A DNA stretch of 64,000 bases from Richelia sinica FACHB-800 (GCF_014698825.1 NZ_JACJTT010000027.1:1-64000), one strand, 5' to 3'. Shown: positions 34,299-44,579, counted from the stretch's first letter. Translations and numbers: made by a program. Notes: a model not told the origin generated them from the letters alone.

Positions 34299-35702
34299 AT
34301 GATTTTGTCCAACATTCTGCCTCCTGCTTTCAGTGGGGGGATAGCTCCGATACCGTTCCTGGCGACTGTTGTTGCTGAGGATGCACCCATTATTCTGTCT
34401 GGCGTATTGCTGACGCTGGTGGTGATTTATCTGGCTAGCAAGTTCGGTGCAGAGGTCGCTAGGCGATTGGATTTTCCGCCCGTCCTGGGGGAACTGGTCG
34501 CTGGTGTGATTGTCGGCATTTCGGCGTTGCACCTGGTAATCTTTCCTGAAGGGGGGCTGTCTGCCTCTGACTCGGTGATTATGACGGCGCTGCAAGGATT
34601 GAACCAATTGACACCGGATGCACTGACGCGGATATTTGAGTCGCAAAGTGAAGTGATTTCGGTGCTGGCTGAAATCGGCGTGATTATTCTGCTGTTTGAA
34701 ATTGGTCTAGAGTCCGATCTGCGGCAACTCAAGGAAGTGGGAATTCAAGCCACAGTTGTCGCCTGTGTTGGGGTGGCAGCACCTTTTGCGGCGGGTACGG
34801 CAGGATTGATGTTGCTGTTTCATGTGGCGGCGATTCCGGCAATTTTTGCGGGGGCGGCGTTAACGGCAACGAGTATCGGCATTACCTCTAAAGTGTTGTC
34901 AGAGTTAGGTCAACTCAAATCCAAAGAAGGGCAAATCATTGTTGGCGCGGCGGTGATTGATGATGTTCTTGGCATCATTGTCTTGGCAGTGGTAGCAAGT
35001 TTAGCCAAAACCGGTGAGATTGATGTCGCCAATGTCATTTACTTGATTGTCAGCGCTACTGCATTTTTGATTGGATCAATTTTGTTGGGGGGTATCTTTA
35101 ACAAAAGTTTTGTGGCGATCGTGGATCGGCTCAAAACCCGTGGAAATATTGTAATTCCGGCATTTATCTTCGCTTTCTTTATGGCATTTTTAGGTAACGC
35201 CATTCATCTCGAAGCGATTTTGGGCGCTTTTGCAGCGGGTTTGGTGCTTGATGAAACTGATGCCCGGAACGAGTTAGATGAATTAATCAAACCGATCGCT
35301 GATTTGCTTGTACCCATATTTTTTGTGACCGTTGGCGCACGGGCTGATTTGGGCGTATTAAACCCAGCCATTCCAGAGAATCGCGCAGGACTGTTGATTG
35401 CAACGTTTTTGATCGCAGTGGCGATTATCGGCAAACTGATCACAGGTTGGGCAGTGTTTGGACAACCCGGCATCAATCGAGTGGCAATCGGGGTTGGGAT
35501 GATCCCACGAGGTGAGGTGGGTCTAGTGTTTGCTGGCATCGGTTCAGCTAGCGGCATTTTGGATAAGCCACTGGAGGTGTCGATTATTATCATGGTAATT
35601 TTGACAACTTTCCTGGCTCCTCCTTTTTTACGGGTTGCCTTTGGTTCATCCACGAATCCCATCCCAGAATCTACCACGGCTGTAGAAACAGCAAATGAGT
35701 AA
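34299..35702 (+). CDS. CPA2-family Na+(K+)/H+ antiporter
   Basis: 467 residues with about 12-13 membrane segments. It has the CPA2 signatures LDFPPVLGELVAGVIVG, then EIGVIILLFEIGLESDL and AAVIDDVLGIIVLAV (the catalytic DD pair of the DD-loop), and the conserved VGARADLG region. It resembles the cyanobacterial antiporters, such as NhaS3-like proteins, often placed near sbtA. A role in returning the Na+ that drives bicarbonate uptake is inferred from context. It shares the GC-richer composition of the sbt genes. Confidence 0.9.
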   Translation: MILSNILPPAFSGGIAPIPFLATVVAEDAPIILSGVLLTLVVIYLASKFGAEVARRLDFPPVLGELVAGVIVGISALHLVIFPEGGLSASDSVIMTALQGLNQLTPDALTRIFESQSEVISVLAEIGVIILLFEIGLESDLRQLKEVGIQATVVACVGVAAPFAAGTAGLMLLFHVAAIPAIFAGAALTATSIGITSKVLSELGQLKSKEGQIIVGAAVIDDVLGIIVLAVVASLAKTGEIDVANVIYLIVSATAFLIGSILLGGIFNKSFVAIVDRLKTRGNIVIPAFIFAFFMAFLGNAIHLEAILGAFAAGLVLDETDARNELDELIKPIADLLVPIFFVTVGARADLGVLNPAIPENRAGLLIATFLIAVAIIGKLITGWAVFGQPGINRVAIGVGMIPRGEVGLVFAGIGSASGILDKPLEVSIIIMVILTTFLAPPFLRVAFGSSTNPIPESTTAVETANE

Positions 35703-35731
35703 CGGTTGTACAAGATTACGGCTGTTTTCTC

Positions 35732-35813
35732 AATAGACCTCTGGTGAAAATAAATGTAGAGACTTTCCGGCGGAACGTCTCTACAAGGGTTTCAAACCAC
35801 GCACATTTAATTA
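35732..35813. mobile_element. MITE-like element, copy B (inverted to copy A)
   Basis: Reverse complement of most of copy A: it reads TAGACCTCTGGTGAAAAT at its left end and runs through CGCACATTTAATTACCA. It contains a hairpin (TGTAGAGACTTTCCG / CGGAACGTCTCTACA, one mismatch). The right terminal repeat seen in copy A is lost. The element overlaps the 3' end of shc and supplies its last codons and stop. Confidence 0.7.
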
Positions 35814-37723
35814 CCATTCTGAAGTGCTTGATATCTTCCCAAGGCGATTAAAGGAAAATACTGCTGGTAGAGATGATATTTGAGATAAAAATGGCAGGGA
35901 AAACCAGTGCCTGTAAAATATGATTCATCCCAAGTCCCATTTGGTCTTTGAGTTGATAGAAGGTAATTAATGCCTTTTTCTATGCTATCGGTAGCCATTT
36001 TGCCTGTGGCTTCTCCTGCCGCTATTAAGCCGATTAAAGCCCATGCTGTTTGAGATGCGGTGCTATCTCCTTGACCTTTGAATTTGGGGTCGTTGTAGCT
36101 AAAACAGGTTTCTCCCCAACCACCGTTAGAATTTTGAACTTTGACTAACCAAGCTGCACCCTGTTCGATGTGAGGGCGATATTTTTGGGGATTAATTAAA
36201 GCTAGTGCAGATAAAACTCCACTGGTGCCATAGATGTAATTGACACCCCAACGACCAAACCAACAGCCTTCTGGTTCTTGTTCATTTAAGAGATAGGTTA
36301 GTGCCCGTTCTAGGTTGTGGGGTTGGATTTTGAGATGACAAGCACCGAGCATTTCTAATACTCTGGCGGTGACATCAGCAGTATTAGGGTCAATCATGGC
36401 TTTCAGGTCTCCATAGGGAATACCATTGAGCCAATCTTGATCATTGTTAATGTCAAAGGCTGCCCAACCACCAGGTTTACATTGCATGGATGCAACCCAG
36501 TTTAATGCCCGTTGCATAGCTTGGTGTTTCAGTGCTTCGTTGGGTAATTTGGCTTGATGGAGGGCCATGACAACTACGGCGGTATCATCGACATCGGGAT
36601 AAAAGCGGTTGTCAAATTCAAAAGCCCAAGCCCCTGGCTTTCCTTGGGGATTTTTCACTATCCAGTCGCCGTAATCTAAGATTTGCTTTTGCAGTAGCCA
36701 TTCTCCGGCTTTGACTATGGCTGGATGGTCTGGATTTACGCCAGAATCAATTAAGGCTCGAATTGACCAAGCTGTATCCCATACAGGAGAAACGCAAGGT
36801 TGGACGCAGTAGCTATCTTCTGTTTCGATGGCAAAGTTATCGACTGCTTGTAAGCCACGATACACGATGGGGTCGTTAGCATCGTAATCTAGACAGCGTA
36901 AAGCTAACAGGGAGTTGAGCATGGCGGGAATGATTCCACCCCAATCGCCGGTGGCTTCTTGGCGTTCTAAAATCCATTTTTCTGCGGCTTGAATGCCTTC
37001 TTCCCGGAAGGGTTGGAAGTTGAGGTTTTCAGCTAGTTTGAATATGTTATCTAGGGTGATAAATATATCTGTCCAATCATTATTACGGGGTAACTCCCAA
37101 CGGACGTGATTCACGTCTGTGGTGTATAGTTCGTCTAAATTGATTGGTTGGTCGATGGTGAAGACTGGTTTACGGTCGAAGACGATGAGTAAAGGAACTG
37201 TACTAGAACGGGCCCAGCTCGAAAGCTCATAAATATTGAAGGGGAAATTATCGGGTAGTAGCATGACCCAAGGGGGCAGGGAGGGGAGTCCACGCCAGTT
37301 GTAGCACCCAATTAAGGCTAGGTGTAATTTGGTGAAAATGCGAGTTTTGGTGATTCCGCCTTGGGAGAGGATAAAGGATTTGGCTTTGAGTAAGGCGGGA
37401 TCCTGGGCAGGAACACCTAGTAAACGCAGGGCCATATAGGCTTCTACGCTGGTGCTGAGTTCTCCACCGTCACCATAGGCCAGTTCCCAACCACCATGAT
37501 CTCGTTGTTGAGTACGGAGGTAATTTTCGACTTTGTGGAGGGGTCTGGTTTTGTCTGTTCCCCAAATTTTATGGAGAAGAACAGCTTCGGCGGTAATGGT
37601 GACGTTAGATTCTAGTTCAGCCCACCAGTATCCATCTGGATATTGAATGGAAAGTAGATGTTGTTGACTAGCAGCGATCGCTTGTGCTACTTGATTGACT
37701 GTAACCCTGTCTTGTGTCTGCAT
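35807..37723 (-). CDS. shc: Squalene-hopene cyclase
   Basis: 638 residues, normal length. The catalytic acid motif DVDD (about residue 377; FYPDVDDTAV) is present along with many QW repeats (for example QRDHGGWE, QEATGDWGG, QNSNGGWGE, QRPNGTWDE). It cyclises squalene to hopene/hopanol at the membrane. The last codons (GGTAAT) and the stop lie inside the MITE-like repeat at 35732-35813, so the native C-terminus was probably altered slightly. Divergent from hpnB with a 120-base shared promoter gap. Confidence 0.96.
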   Translation of the reverse strand: MQTQDRVTVNQVAQAIAASQQHLLSIQYPDGYWWAELESNVTITAEAVLLHKIWGTDKTRPLHKVENYLRTQQRDHGGWELAYGDGGELSTSVEAYMALRLLGVPAQDPALLKAKSFILSQGGITKTRIFTKLHLALIGCYNWRGLPSLPPWVMLLPDNFPFNIYELSSWARSSTVPLLIVFDRKPVFTIDQPINLDELYTTDVNHVRWELPRNNDWTDIFITLDNIFKLAENLNFQPFREEGIQAAEKWILERQEATGDWGGIIPAMLNSLLALRCLDYDANDPIVYRGLQAVDNFAIETEDSYCVQPCVSPVWDTAWSIRALIDSGVNPDHPAIVKAGEWLLQKQILDYGDWIVKNPQGKPGAWAFEFDNRFYPDVDDTAVVVMALHQAKLPNEALKHQAMQRALNWVASMQCKPGGWAAFDINNDQDWLNGIPYGDLKAMIDPNTADVTARVLEMLGACHLKIQPHNLERALTYLLNEQEPEGCWFGRWGVNYIYGTSGVLSALALINPQKYRPHIEQGAAWLVKVQNSNGGWGETCFSYNDPKFKGQGDSTASQTAWALIGLIAAGEATGKMATDSIEKGINYLLSTQRPNGTWDESYFTGTGFPCHFYLKYHLYQQYFPLIALGRYQALQNGN

Positions 37724-37846
37724 TAAATCCTATTCTCTCTCACCACTTAATAATTGTGAATCATGCCACAGTTAGGAGAAATTCTATTTTCCCATGATCC
37801 GCAGAAATAGTATTCTGTCGGAGGCACTGAGAATTGGCAATAGGTT

Positions 37847-39013
37847 ATGGTGGCAATTGTTTTGGGGATGATGCTTTTATCTTTGGCGATTTGGTTGGTG
37901 TTACTGGTCTTTTGGGGGCAGTTTTGGCGGGTTGATCAAAGGTTAGAAACGGGTAGAGAAGTTTTAGATGCCACTGTGAATTTACCCAGTGTCTGTGTGG
38001 TGATGCCGGCACGTAATGAGGTGGATGTGATCCCTTTGAGTTTGCGATCGCTCCTGCTTCAAGATTATCCTGGGACTGTGAATATTGTATTGGTGGATGA
38101 CCAAAGCAGTGATGGTACGGCTAGCTGTGCGGAAGGTGTGGCCTATGCTTTAGATCAAAGCCAAAAATTACATATTGTCAGGACTCAATCATTACCTGCT
38201 GGCTGGACTGGTAAACTTTGGGCGATGGAACAAGGTGTACAAGCTGCGGCAAAGTTCACACCAGATTATATTTTATTTACTGATGCAGATATAGAGCATC
38301 ATGTCAAGAATATCAGTCAGTTAGTTACCAAAGCTGTAGGAGAAGATTTAGACTTAGCTTCCATTATGGTGCGCTTGCGCTGTCAAAGCTTTTGGGAAAA
38401 ACTATTAATTCCCGCTTTTGTGTTCTTCTTCCAAAAACTCTATCCTTTTCGCTGGGTCAACAACCCCAAAAAATCCACAGCGGCAGCAGCAGGGGGCTGT
38501 ATTTTAATTCGCACAGAGGCTTTACAGCGAATTGGTGGGTTACAAGTGATTCACCAGGCTTTAATTGATGATTGTTCTTTAGCCCATGCGGTTAAATCTA
38601 GTCAGGGGAAAATTTGGTTAGGGCTGAGTACCCTCACTTACAGCTTAAGACCCTATGATTCTCTAGAGACGATTTGGAATATGGTAGCTCGTACTGCTTA
38701 CACCCAACTCAATTATTCTCCTTGGCTGTTGTTGGGGAGTGTGTTGGGAATGACTTTAGTGTATTTGTTACCACCATTGGGGATAATTGTAGGTTTAGTG
38801 ATGGGGAATGGTGCGATCGCACTCATTGGTTTTTTCACCTGGTTATTAATGAGTGGCGCTTATTTTCCGATGGTTCGCTTTTATAAATGTTCCCCTGGAT
38901 TTGCCTTCACCTTACCTGTAATTGGCTTGCTCTACACATTAATGACTGTAGATTCAGCAATTCGCCATTGGCAAGGGCGTGGTGGTGCTTGGAAGGGAAG
39001 AGTATATGCCTAA
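37847..39013 (+). CDS. hpnB: Hopene-associated glycosyltransferase HpnB-like
   Basis: 388 residues of GT2 type. An N-terminal membrane helix (about 3-25) is followed by VVMPARNEVDVIPLSL, then VDDQSSDGT, FTDADIEH (DxD), and the HpnB landmarks LPAGWTGKLWAMEQG and AAAAGGCILIR. Three C-terminal membrane segments follow. It is divergent from shc, as commonly seen for hopanoid genes. The exact sugar transfer of HpnB is not established. Confidence 0.9.
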   Translation: MVAIVLGMMLLSLAIWLVLLVFWGQFWRVDQRLETGREVLDATVNLPSVCVVMPARNEVDVIPLSLRSLLLQDYPGTVNIVLVDDQSSDGTASCAEGVAYALDQSQKLHIVRTQSLPAGWTGKLWAMEQGVQAAAKFTPDYILFTDADIEHHVKNISQLVTKAVGEDLDLASIMVRLRCQSFWEKLLIPAFVFFFQKLYPFRWVNNPKKSTAAAAGGCILIRTEALQRIGGLQVIHQALIDDCSLAHAVKSSQGKIWLGLSTLTYSLRPYDSLETIWNMVARTAYTQLNYSPWLLLGSVLGMTLVYLLPPLGIIVGLVMGNGAIALIGFFTWLLMSGAYFPMVRFYKCSPGFAFTLPVIGLLYTLMTVDSAIRHWQGRGGAWKGRVYA

Positions 39014-39039
39014 TTTCAACTAAAAAAAACATAATTTTC

Positions 39040-39064
39040 AGAGACGTTCTATCAGAACGTCTCT
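39040..39064. terminator. Bidirectional hairpin between hpnB and lepB
   Basis: A perfect 11-bp stem (AGAGACGTTCT / AGAACGTCTCT) with a 3-nt loop sits between the convergent gene ends. It shares its sequence core with the hairpin inside the MITE-like copies, so it is a dispersed repeat probably reused as a terminator. Confidence 0.65.
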
Positions 39065-39077
39065 ACAGTCACTGAAT

Positions 39078-39731
39078 TTAAGGATTTGCAGATGGATAGA
39101 GGGGAGACTTATCAATGGGGCCAATGTGGTTGAGAGGCCAAAAACGGACTACCGCACGACCAATGATATTTTTACGAGGTACTACTCCCCAGCAACGGCT
39201 GTCATAACTACTACCCCTGTTATCTCCCAACACAACATAGGCATCAGGGGGAATAACTTCTGGTTTACCTAAGAAAGCTGGTTGGGGAGCAGAATTACAA
39301 ACATCAACTAATGTCCGTTGCTCGGAAGCAAGGTAAGTATTTTCTTCTAGCTGTTTATCGTTAATATATACTTTACCATCCCGAATTTCTACTCTTTCTC
39401 CAGGTAAGCCAATGACTCGTTTAATAAAGGCATCCTGATATTGTTCTTTTTGTAGTTCATCAGTGGGAGAAAATACTACAATATCGCCTCTTTCTGGTTT
39501 AGCAAATTTATATTTCAGCTTATCAACAATGATTTTGTCCGCCTCCCACTGGTTTGGTGTACCATGTAGAGTCGGTTCCATAGAGCCAGAAGGAATCCAA
39601 CGCGCTTCAGCCACAAAAGTACGAATTCCCAGAGCCAAAAAGACGCTGAGGATAATGGTTTTACTTAGCTCTACAATCCAGGAATTATCAGGCTGTTGGC
39701 TAGAGTTGTTATCAGACACTTGATTTTGCAT
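39078..39731 (-). CDS. lepB: Signal peptidase I
   Basis: 217 residues. One N-terminal membrane anchor (about 22-38) precedes the catalytic Ser50 (PSGSMEPT) and the general base Lys104 (FIKRVIGLPGE). The conserved GDNRGSSYDSRCWG block follows. It removes signal peptides of Sec/Tat exported proteins at the periplasmic face. The ATG at 39731 is chosen over an in-frame TTG at 39743. Confidence 0.93.
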   Translation of the reverse strand: MQNQVSDNNSSQQPDNSWIVELSKTIILSVFLALGIRTFVAEARWIPSGSMEPTLHGTPNQWEADKIIVDKLKYKFAKPERGDIVVFSPTDELQKEQYQDAFIKRVIGLPGERVEIRDGKVYINDKQLEENTYLASEQRTLVDVCNSAPQPAFLGKPEVIPPDAYVVLGDNRGSSYDSRCWGVVPRKNIIGRAVVRFWPLNHIGPIDKSPLYPSANP

Positions 39732-39963
39732 GAAATTACTCAAGAAAAGGTAAGAGGCTAGAGCTTAACTCAGGAGGCAGGACATTATCTATTAATCTTA
39801 GCGATATCAGCTGATTTTCTTATTGGGTTGGTATCTGGATAAATATATTCATAACTTTAAAATAAACTTTTTTTTAAATCGGAGCAAAAATAGCTGGTTG
39901 GGAGTGAAACTAAGTTTACTGTCATGTCATCGATAGTGTTTGATACTGAACAATATTAAATCC

Positions 39964-41283
39964 ATGTCAACTCCAACAAGTTTACTGATTCGTCATGCTC
40001 GTATTATTTTACCTAACGGTGAGTTGATGAACGGGGATGTACTCACCCAAGGTTCGACAATAGTCGCAGTAGAGACGGAAATAGCCAATGCTCAACCTAC
40101 TATAGAGATTGACGCACAAGGGTTGACTTTGTTGCCAGGGGTAATTGATCCGCAGGTGCATTTCCGAGAACCAGGACTAGAGCATAAGGAAGATTTATTT
40201 ACGGCTAGTTGTGCTTGTGCTAAGGGTGGTGTGACCTCCTTTTTAGAAATGCCCAATACTAGACCATTAACTACTACCCAAGCAGCTTTAGACGATAAGC
40301 TGCAACGGGCAGCTAGTAAATGCTTGGTCAATTATGGCTTTTTTATTGGCGCTACGGCAGAAAATTTGCCAGATTTACTTTCAGCCCAGCCCACCCCAGG
40401 CATTAAAATTTTCATGGGGTCGATGCACGGTCAATTGTTAGTTGACCAGGAAGAACTGCTAGAGAGGATTTTTGCTCAAGGTGAGCGGTTAATTGCTGTT
40501 CATGCAGAAGACCAAGCGAGAATTAACCAACGTCGTCAAGAATTTGCGGGTATTGAAGACCCGGCCATACATTCGCAAATTCAAGATAATCAAGCGGCTT
40601 TGTTAGCTACCCAATTAGCATTAAAACTTTCTAAAAAATATCAACGCAGGTTACATATTCTGCATATGTCTACGGCAGAGGAAGCGGAGTTATTACGTCA
40701 AGATAAGCCCAGTTGGGTGACAGCAGAGGTGACTCCACAGCATTTACTGTTAAATACTAGTGCCTATGCCAGCATTGGGACTTTGGCCCAAATGAATCCA
40801 CCCTTGCGATCGCCCCACGATAATGAAGTTTTATGGCAAGCTTTAAAGGATGGGGTCATTGACTTTATTGCTACAGACCACGCACCCCATACTTTAGAAG
40901 AAAAAGCCCAAACCTATCCCAACACACCTTCAGGGATGCCTGGTGTAGAAACTTCTCTGCCTTTAATGTTAACTGCTGCCCAGGAAGGCAAGTGTACTGT
41001 TGCTCAAGTTGTCAATTGGATGTCTAAAGCTGTGGCTGTGGCTTATGGTATTCCCGATAAAGGGGAAATTACACCAGGCTATGATGCAGATTTAGTCTTA
41101 GTTGATTTGCATAACTATCGTCCTGTCAACAGGGAAGAATTATTAAGCAAATGTGGTTGGAGTCCTTTTGAAGGTTGGAATTTAACTGGTTGGCCGGTAA
41201 CAACCATCGTTGGTGGAGAAATTGCCTATGCTCATGGTCAAGTCAATACACAAGTTCGTGGCAAAGCATTAAATTTTCGCTAA
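39964..41283 (+). CDS. pyrC: Dihydroorotase
   Basis: 439 residues of the amidohydrolase superfamily, type I dihydroorotase. It has the metal site HFREPG (VHFREPGLEHKED), the histidines in IAVHAED and HILHMSTAEE, and the catalytic ATDHAPH near residue 300. It cyclises carbamoyl-aspartate to dihydroorotate in pyrimidine synthesis. The ATG at 39964 (MSTPTS) is preferred over an in-frame TTG at 39940. Confidence 0.93.
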   Translation: MSTPTSLLIRHARIILPNGELMNGDVLTQGSTIVAVETEIANAQPTIEIDAQGLTLLPGVIDPQVHFREPGLEHKEDLFTASCACAKGGVTSFLEMPNTRPLTTTQAALDDKLQRAASKCLVNYGFFIGATAENLPDLLSAQPTPGIKIFMGSMHGQLLVDQEELLERIFAQGERLIAVHAEDQARINQRRQEFAGIEDPAIHSQIQDNQAALLATQLALKLSKKYQRRLHILHMSTAEEAELLRQDKPSWVTAEVTPQHLLLNTSAYASIGTLAQMNPPLRSPHDNEVLWQALKDGVIDFIATDHAPHTLEEKAQTYPNTPSGMPGVETSLPLMLTAAQEGKCTVAQVVNWMSKAVAVAYGIPDKGEITPGYDADLVLVDLHNYRPVNREELLSKCGWSPFEGWNLTGWPVTTIVGGEIAYAHGQVNTQVRGKALNFR

Positions 41284-41377
41284 TAAATCCAGTGTAGAGA
41301 TGTAATTTGTTTAAAGATATATAAGTCAGTATTAAGGATTGACAATACTGGCTTCACAACATCCCTTTAGAGTCCTT

Positions 41378-42574
41378 ATGTCCTTTAGAATTTTAAGTCT
41401 AGATGGTGGCGGTATTCGTGGCGTAATCTCAGCCCAAATTCTCAAAACAGTTGAACAAGAAATTATTAGTCAAGGCAAGGGAAAATCCCTCAAAGACTAT
41501 TTTGATTTGATAGCTGGTACGTCAACGGGGTCAATTCTCACAGCTGGTCTGGCTTTAGGAAAAAATAGTCAGCAAATACTAGATTTATATCAAAAGTATG
41601 GACAAAGTATTTTTCGGCAAAAAACTGGTTGGCAGAAATGGTCTGATCAATTGATTTCTACAATTACACGTGGTGCAGCTTCTTTATTTGCTGATGCCAA
41701 ATACACTCATGACGGTTTAATTGCTGCTCTTCAAAGTGCAGATGGTTTAGGGAATACCAGAATACAAGAACTGAGAAAACCGCCAATTATCTTGATTTTG
41801 GCTTACGATACTCTTTATCGCAACACTACCTTTTTTACTAATTGTCATCCTGATATTGGCGATCGCTGGTATGATGAGTGTCATCTGTGGCAAATATGCG
41901 TGGCTTCTGCCTCAGCACCAACATTTTTTCCGCCTTATAAATTAGAACCAATGAATAAGGAAAAATTTGGTGATTGGCAATTTCCCCATATAGATGGCGG
42001 TGTGTCTGCTAATAATCCTTCTCTGGCAGCTTTAAGTTTAGCGTTGCGCTTAAGTTCTGCGGATATTGACCCAGAAATTAAGAAAACATATCGTCTCGAA
42101 AATCTCGAATTAGAAAATATATCGATTTTATCTGTAGGTACTGGTCAAACTAATGATCCTTTTGAGTTTGCTCAAATTAAAAACTGGAAAGGAAAAGATT
42201 GGATAGGCAATTTACCAGGTATTTTTATGGACCCTACTTCAGAAATTGGTGGCACTATTTGTCGTCATATTATGGGTGGACATAAATCTAGTCGATACTT
42301 AAGACTACAGTTTGATTTGAATGAATGTTTTAAAGAGAAAGAAAAAGAAACTTATAAAGACACGCGGATTTTATTACCACCAGAAGAACGTAAAAACCGA
42401 TTTACTGGCATGAAAGTTAGTCCAAAAATGGATGATGCTAGTGAAGAATCTATTCAACAATTAATGGATACAGCAGATGCCTATTTAGACAAAGGCTTAA
42501 AATATTATTTGAGAGATGATAACAGCGCTCCCACAGTCAAGCAAGCGATCGCTGATTTTATTCGCAATAATTAG
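41378..42574 (+). CDS. Patatin-like phospholipase
   Basis: 398 residues. The oxyanion-hole motif DGGGIRG, nucleophile elbow GTSTGS and catalytic DGG (HIDGGVSANNPS) make an intact Ser-Asp dyad. It is a predicted acyl hydrolase of membrane lipids. The ATG at 41378 (MSFRILSLDGGG) is chosen because homology starts there, although a start 13 codons earlier is possible. Patatins of this short type can also be effectors in CBASS-type phage defence, but no cyclase partner is next to it. Confidence 0.9.
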   Translation: MSFRILSLDGGGIRGVISAQILKTVEQEIISQGKGKSLKDYFDLIAGTSTGSILTAGLALGKNSQQILDLYQKYGQSIFRQKTGWQKWSDQLISTITRGAASLFADAKYTHDGLIAALQSADGLGNTRIQELRKPPIILILAYDTLYRNTTFFTNCHPDIGDRWYDECHLWQICVASASAPTFFPPYKLEPMNKEKFGDWQFPHIDGGVSANNPSLAALSLALRLSSADIDPEIKKTYRLENLELENISILSVGTGQTNDPFEFAQIKNWKGKDWIGNLPGIFMDPTSEIGGTICRHIMGGHKSSRYLRLQFDLNECFKEKEKETYKDTRILLPPEERKNRFTGMKVSPKMDDASEESIQQLMDTADAYLDKGLKYYLRDDNSAPTVKQAIADFIRNN

Positions 42575-42644
42575 ATATAGCTGTAGACAACACAGTTAGA
42601 ACATTAACTGCAACTAAAACTTAGACACACAAAGGCTTTTAGCA

Positions 42645-42675
42645 CTGTCACCTGTCACCTGTCCCCTGTCCCCTG
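42645..42675. repeat. Heptanucleotide STRR (CTGTCAC/CTGTCCC)4
   Basis: Four tandem heptamers, two CTGTCAC and two CTGTCCC, plus CTG. They end exactly where the minus-strand tsaE gene ends and lie between convergent patatin and tsaE genes. Confidence 0.8.
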
Positions 42676-43143
42676 CTATAATCGGCCAGCTATTTCCTGG
42701 GGAATCTCACAGTTAAAAGTATTAATTTCTACCTGGCGACCACCTACCGCACCATAAGTTAAATTTACCAGCCAATAACTATCTGGCTGGTAAGGCATTC
42801 TTTCTGACCATTCAATGGCGACAATTCCCGGTGTCACCTCTATTCCTTCCCAGTAAATATATAAATTTAGTCCATCAACTTCCTTGGCTTCTAAGCGATA
42901 AAGATCCAAATGATAAAGGGGAATTCTCCCTTCTGTGTATTCATTAATCAATGTAAAAGTCGGGCTGACAATGGAGTCCTTAATTCCCAAACCTTGACCA
43001 AGACCTTGCACCAAAGTTGTTTTCCCTGCACCTAAATCACCTTCGAGAAGAATGACCGTACCAGGGTGTAAATGTTGACCAATGAGCAAGCCTAGTTGGA
43101 GTGTTGCTTGCGTGTCTTGCAGAAAAATCTTCACCATACCCAT
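42676..43143 (-). CDS. tsaE: tRNA threonylcarbamoyladenosine biosynthesis ATPase TsaE
   Basis: 155 residues from the ATG at 43143; a second ATG at 43137 is equally plausible. The P-loop GDLGAGKTTLVQGL, the SPTFTLINEY block, YHLDLYRL and VAIEWSER are all family standards. TsaE supports the TsaB-TsaD complex that makes t6A37 in tRNAs. Its start region is 60 bases from the end of the yvcK-like gene on the same strand. Confidence 0.93.
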   Translation of the reverse strand: MGMVKIFLQDTQATLQLGLLIGQHLHPGTVILLEGDLGAGKTTLVQGLGQGLGIKDSIVSPTFTLINEYTEGRIPLYHLDLYRLEAKEVDGLNLYIYWEGIEVTPGIVAIEWSERMPYQPDSYWLVNLTYGAVGGRQVEINTFNCEIPQEIAGRL

Positions 43144-43205
43144 GTTTTCAGTCCCATTGGAATCATCCGGTCTAATCAACCCAAAATCTCAAATTCAACA
43201 TGTTA

Positions 43206-44579
43206 TCACTTACCATGTTGAGCGCCACTGTACCATTTCAACAAAACTCGTGCTAATTTTTGGGGATCGTGACGAACAACACCACATTCATCTTCATCTA
43301 AAATATTTGCTGGGACAATGCGCCTTCCCAAATTAGCTACAGCTTCCCGGTCTAAAAATACCGGATGGGAGTTTTGTTGAGCATAGCGAATTAGGGCTTG
43401 GGCAGAAGGAGTTTTCTTGTGAACCAGCACCGCATCAAATAGCTGGACATGATTACAAACTTGGTCAATAGCTTGAATATGGTCAGCTACAGTATATCCC
43501 TCTGTTTCCCCTGGTTGGGTCATAATATTGCAGACATAAATTCTGGGGATATTCACAGAGGCGATCGCTTCAGCAATTTCTGGTACTAATAAATTAGGAA
43601 TCAAACTTGTATACAAACTACCAGGGCCAATAATAATATAATCAGCTTCTTTAATTGCCTTAATTGCTGCTGGTAAAGCAGGTGGATTTTCAGGAATACA
43701 GCCAATTTTAGCGATTCTCCCCCCAGCTTTGGGAATATTCGACTCACCTTCAATGCGACGACCATCTACTAATTCTGCCCAAAGACGCACATCACTCAAA
43801 GTCGCTGGTAATACCTGCCCCCGCACTGCCAATACCTTAGAACTAGCGGCTACAGCCCTCTCTAAGTCCCCGGTAATATCACTCATGGCAGTGAGAAACA
43901 AATTCCCAAAACTGTGCCCTGTTAGCCCATCTCCAGCCCGGAAACGATATTGAAACAACTCTGTCAGCAGTTTTTCTTCATCTGCTAAAGCCGCTAAACA
44001 GTTGCGAATATCCCCCGGTGGTAAAACGCCAAATTCTTGACGCAAACGCCCAGAAGAACCACCATCATCAGCCACAGTCACGATGGCTGTAATATTGGCG
44101 CTGTAGGTTTTTAAACCCCTGAGTAAAGTAGAAAGTCCAGTTCCACCCCCAACTACTACAATTTTTGGGCCTCGGTACAGACGACGATGGGCTAAGAGGA
44201 CATCTATTAGTTCTTCCTTATCTCCCTGTGGTCTTAATACCTCTGTAATAGAACTCACTGTACGTGACTGTCCCCACAGCAACAGCAACAACCCACCCAG
44301 TAAAACTAAAGGCCCACTGATATAGTTAGGCAAAATATTAGTAAGTACACCTAAAAAGTTTCGCAATAATTCTAAAGCCAAAAAAATCGGGGTTAGCTTT
44401 ATCCAAATTGCCAACCCCAAACTTGCCAGTAGTACACCACTCACACTAATGAGTAGCCAACGTTTGACTGACAGTCCAGGAGATAACCATTTGAACCACT
44501 GGTTTACCCGATAGGAGGTACGACCATTTGAATTTACATGTAATGCGTTGAGGGCTTGTCTAAATAAACCGATTGACAT
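43206..44579 (-). CDS. YvcK/CofD-like UDP-GlcNAc-binding protein (gluconeogenesis factor family)
   Basis: 457 residues from the ATG at 44579; an upstream start at 44705 adds 42 poorly conserved residues. Two N-terminal membrane segments (about 40-62 and 75-105) are followed by the CofD-like core: [16 protein letters not shown], the [13 protein letters not shown] motif, [19 protein letters not shown] and IGPGSLYTS. The YvcK family in Bacillus binds UDP-GlcNAc and helps cell-wall homeostasis. The membrane anchor is the cyanobacterial form of the family. Confidence 0.88.
   Translation of the reverse strand: MSIGLFRQALNALHVNSNGRTSYRVNQWFKWLSPGLSVKRWLLISVSGVLLASLGLAIWIKLTPIFLALELLRNFLGVLTNILPNYISGPLVLLGGLLLLLWGQSRTVSSITEVLRPQGDKEELIDVLLAHRRLYRGPKIVVVGGGTGLSTLLRGLKTYSANITAIVTVADDGGSSGRLRQEFGVLPPGDIRNCLAALADEEKLLTELFQYRFRAGDGLTGHSFGNLFLTAMSDITGDLERAVAASSKVLAVRGQVLPATLSDVRLWAELVDGRRIEGESNIPKAGGRIAKIGCIPENPPALPAAIKAIKEADYIIIGPGSLYTSLIPNLLVPEIAEAIASVNIPRIYVCNIMTQPGETEGYTVADHIQAIDQVCNHVQLFDAVLVHKKTPSAQALIRYAQQNSHPVFLDREAVANLGRRIVPANILDEDECGVVRHDPQKLARVLLKWYSGAQHGK

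Noticed and set aside
34257-35713. Minus-strand frames opposite the antiporter gene
   Set aside because: Shadows of a GC-richer gene; the Ser/Pro/Arg-rich translations match nothing, while the plus strand is a clear CPA2 antiporter.
41378-42574. CBASS-type defence patatin
   Set aside because: No nucleotidyltransferase/cyclase or accessory gene is adjacent; neighbours are pyrC and tsaE, so a lipid role is simpler.
42645-42675. CRISPR-like tandem repeat
   Set aside because: Units are contiguous 7-mers without spacers, so this is an STRR.
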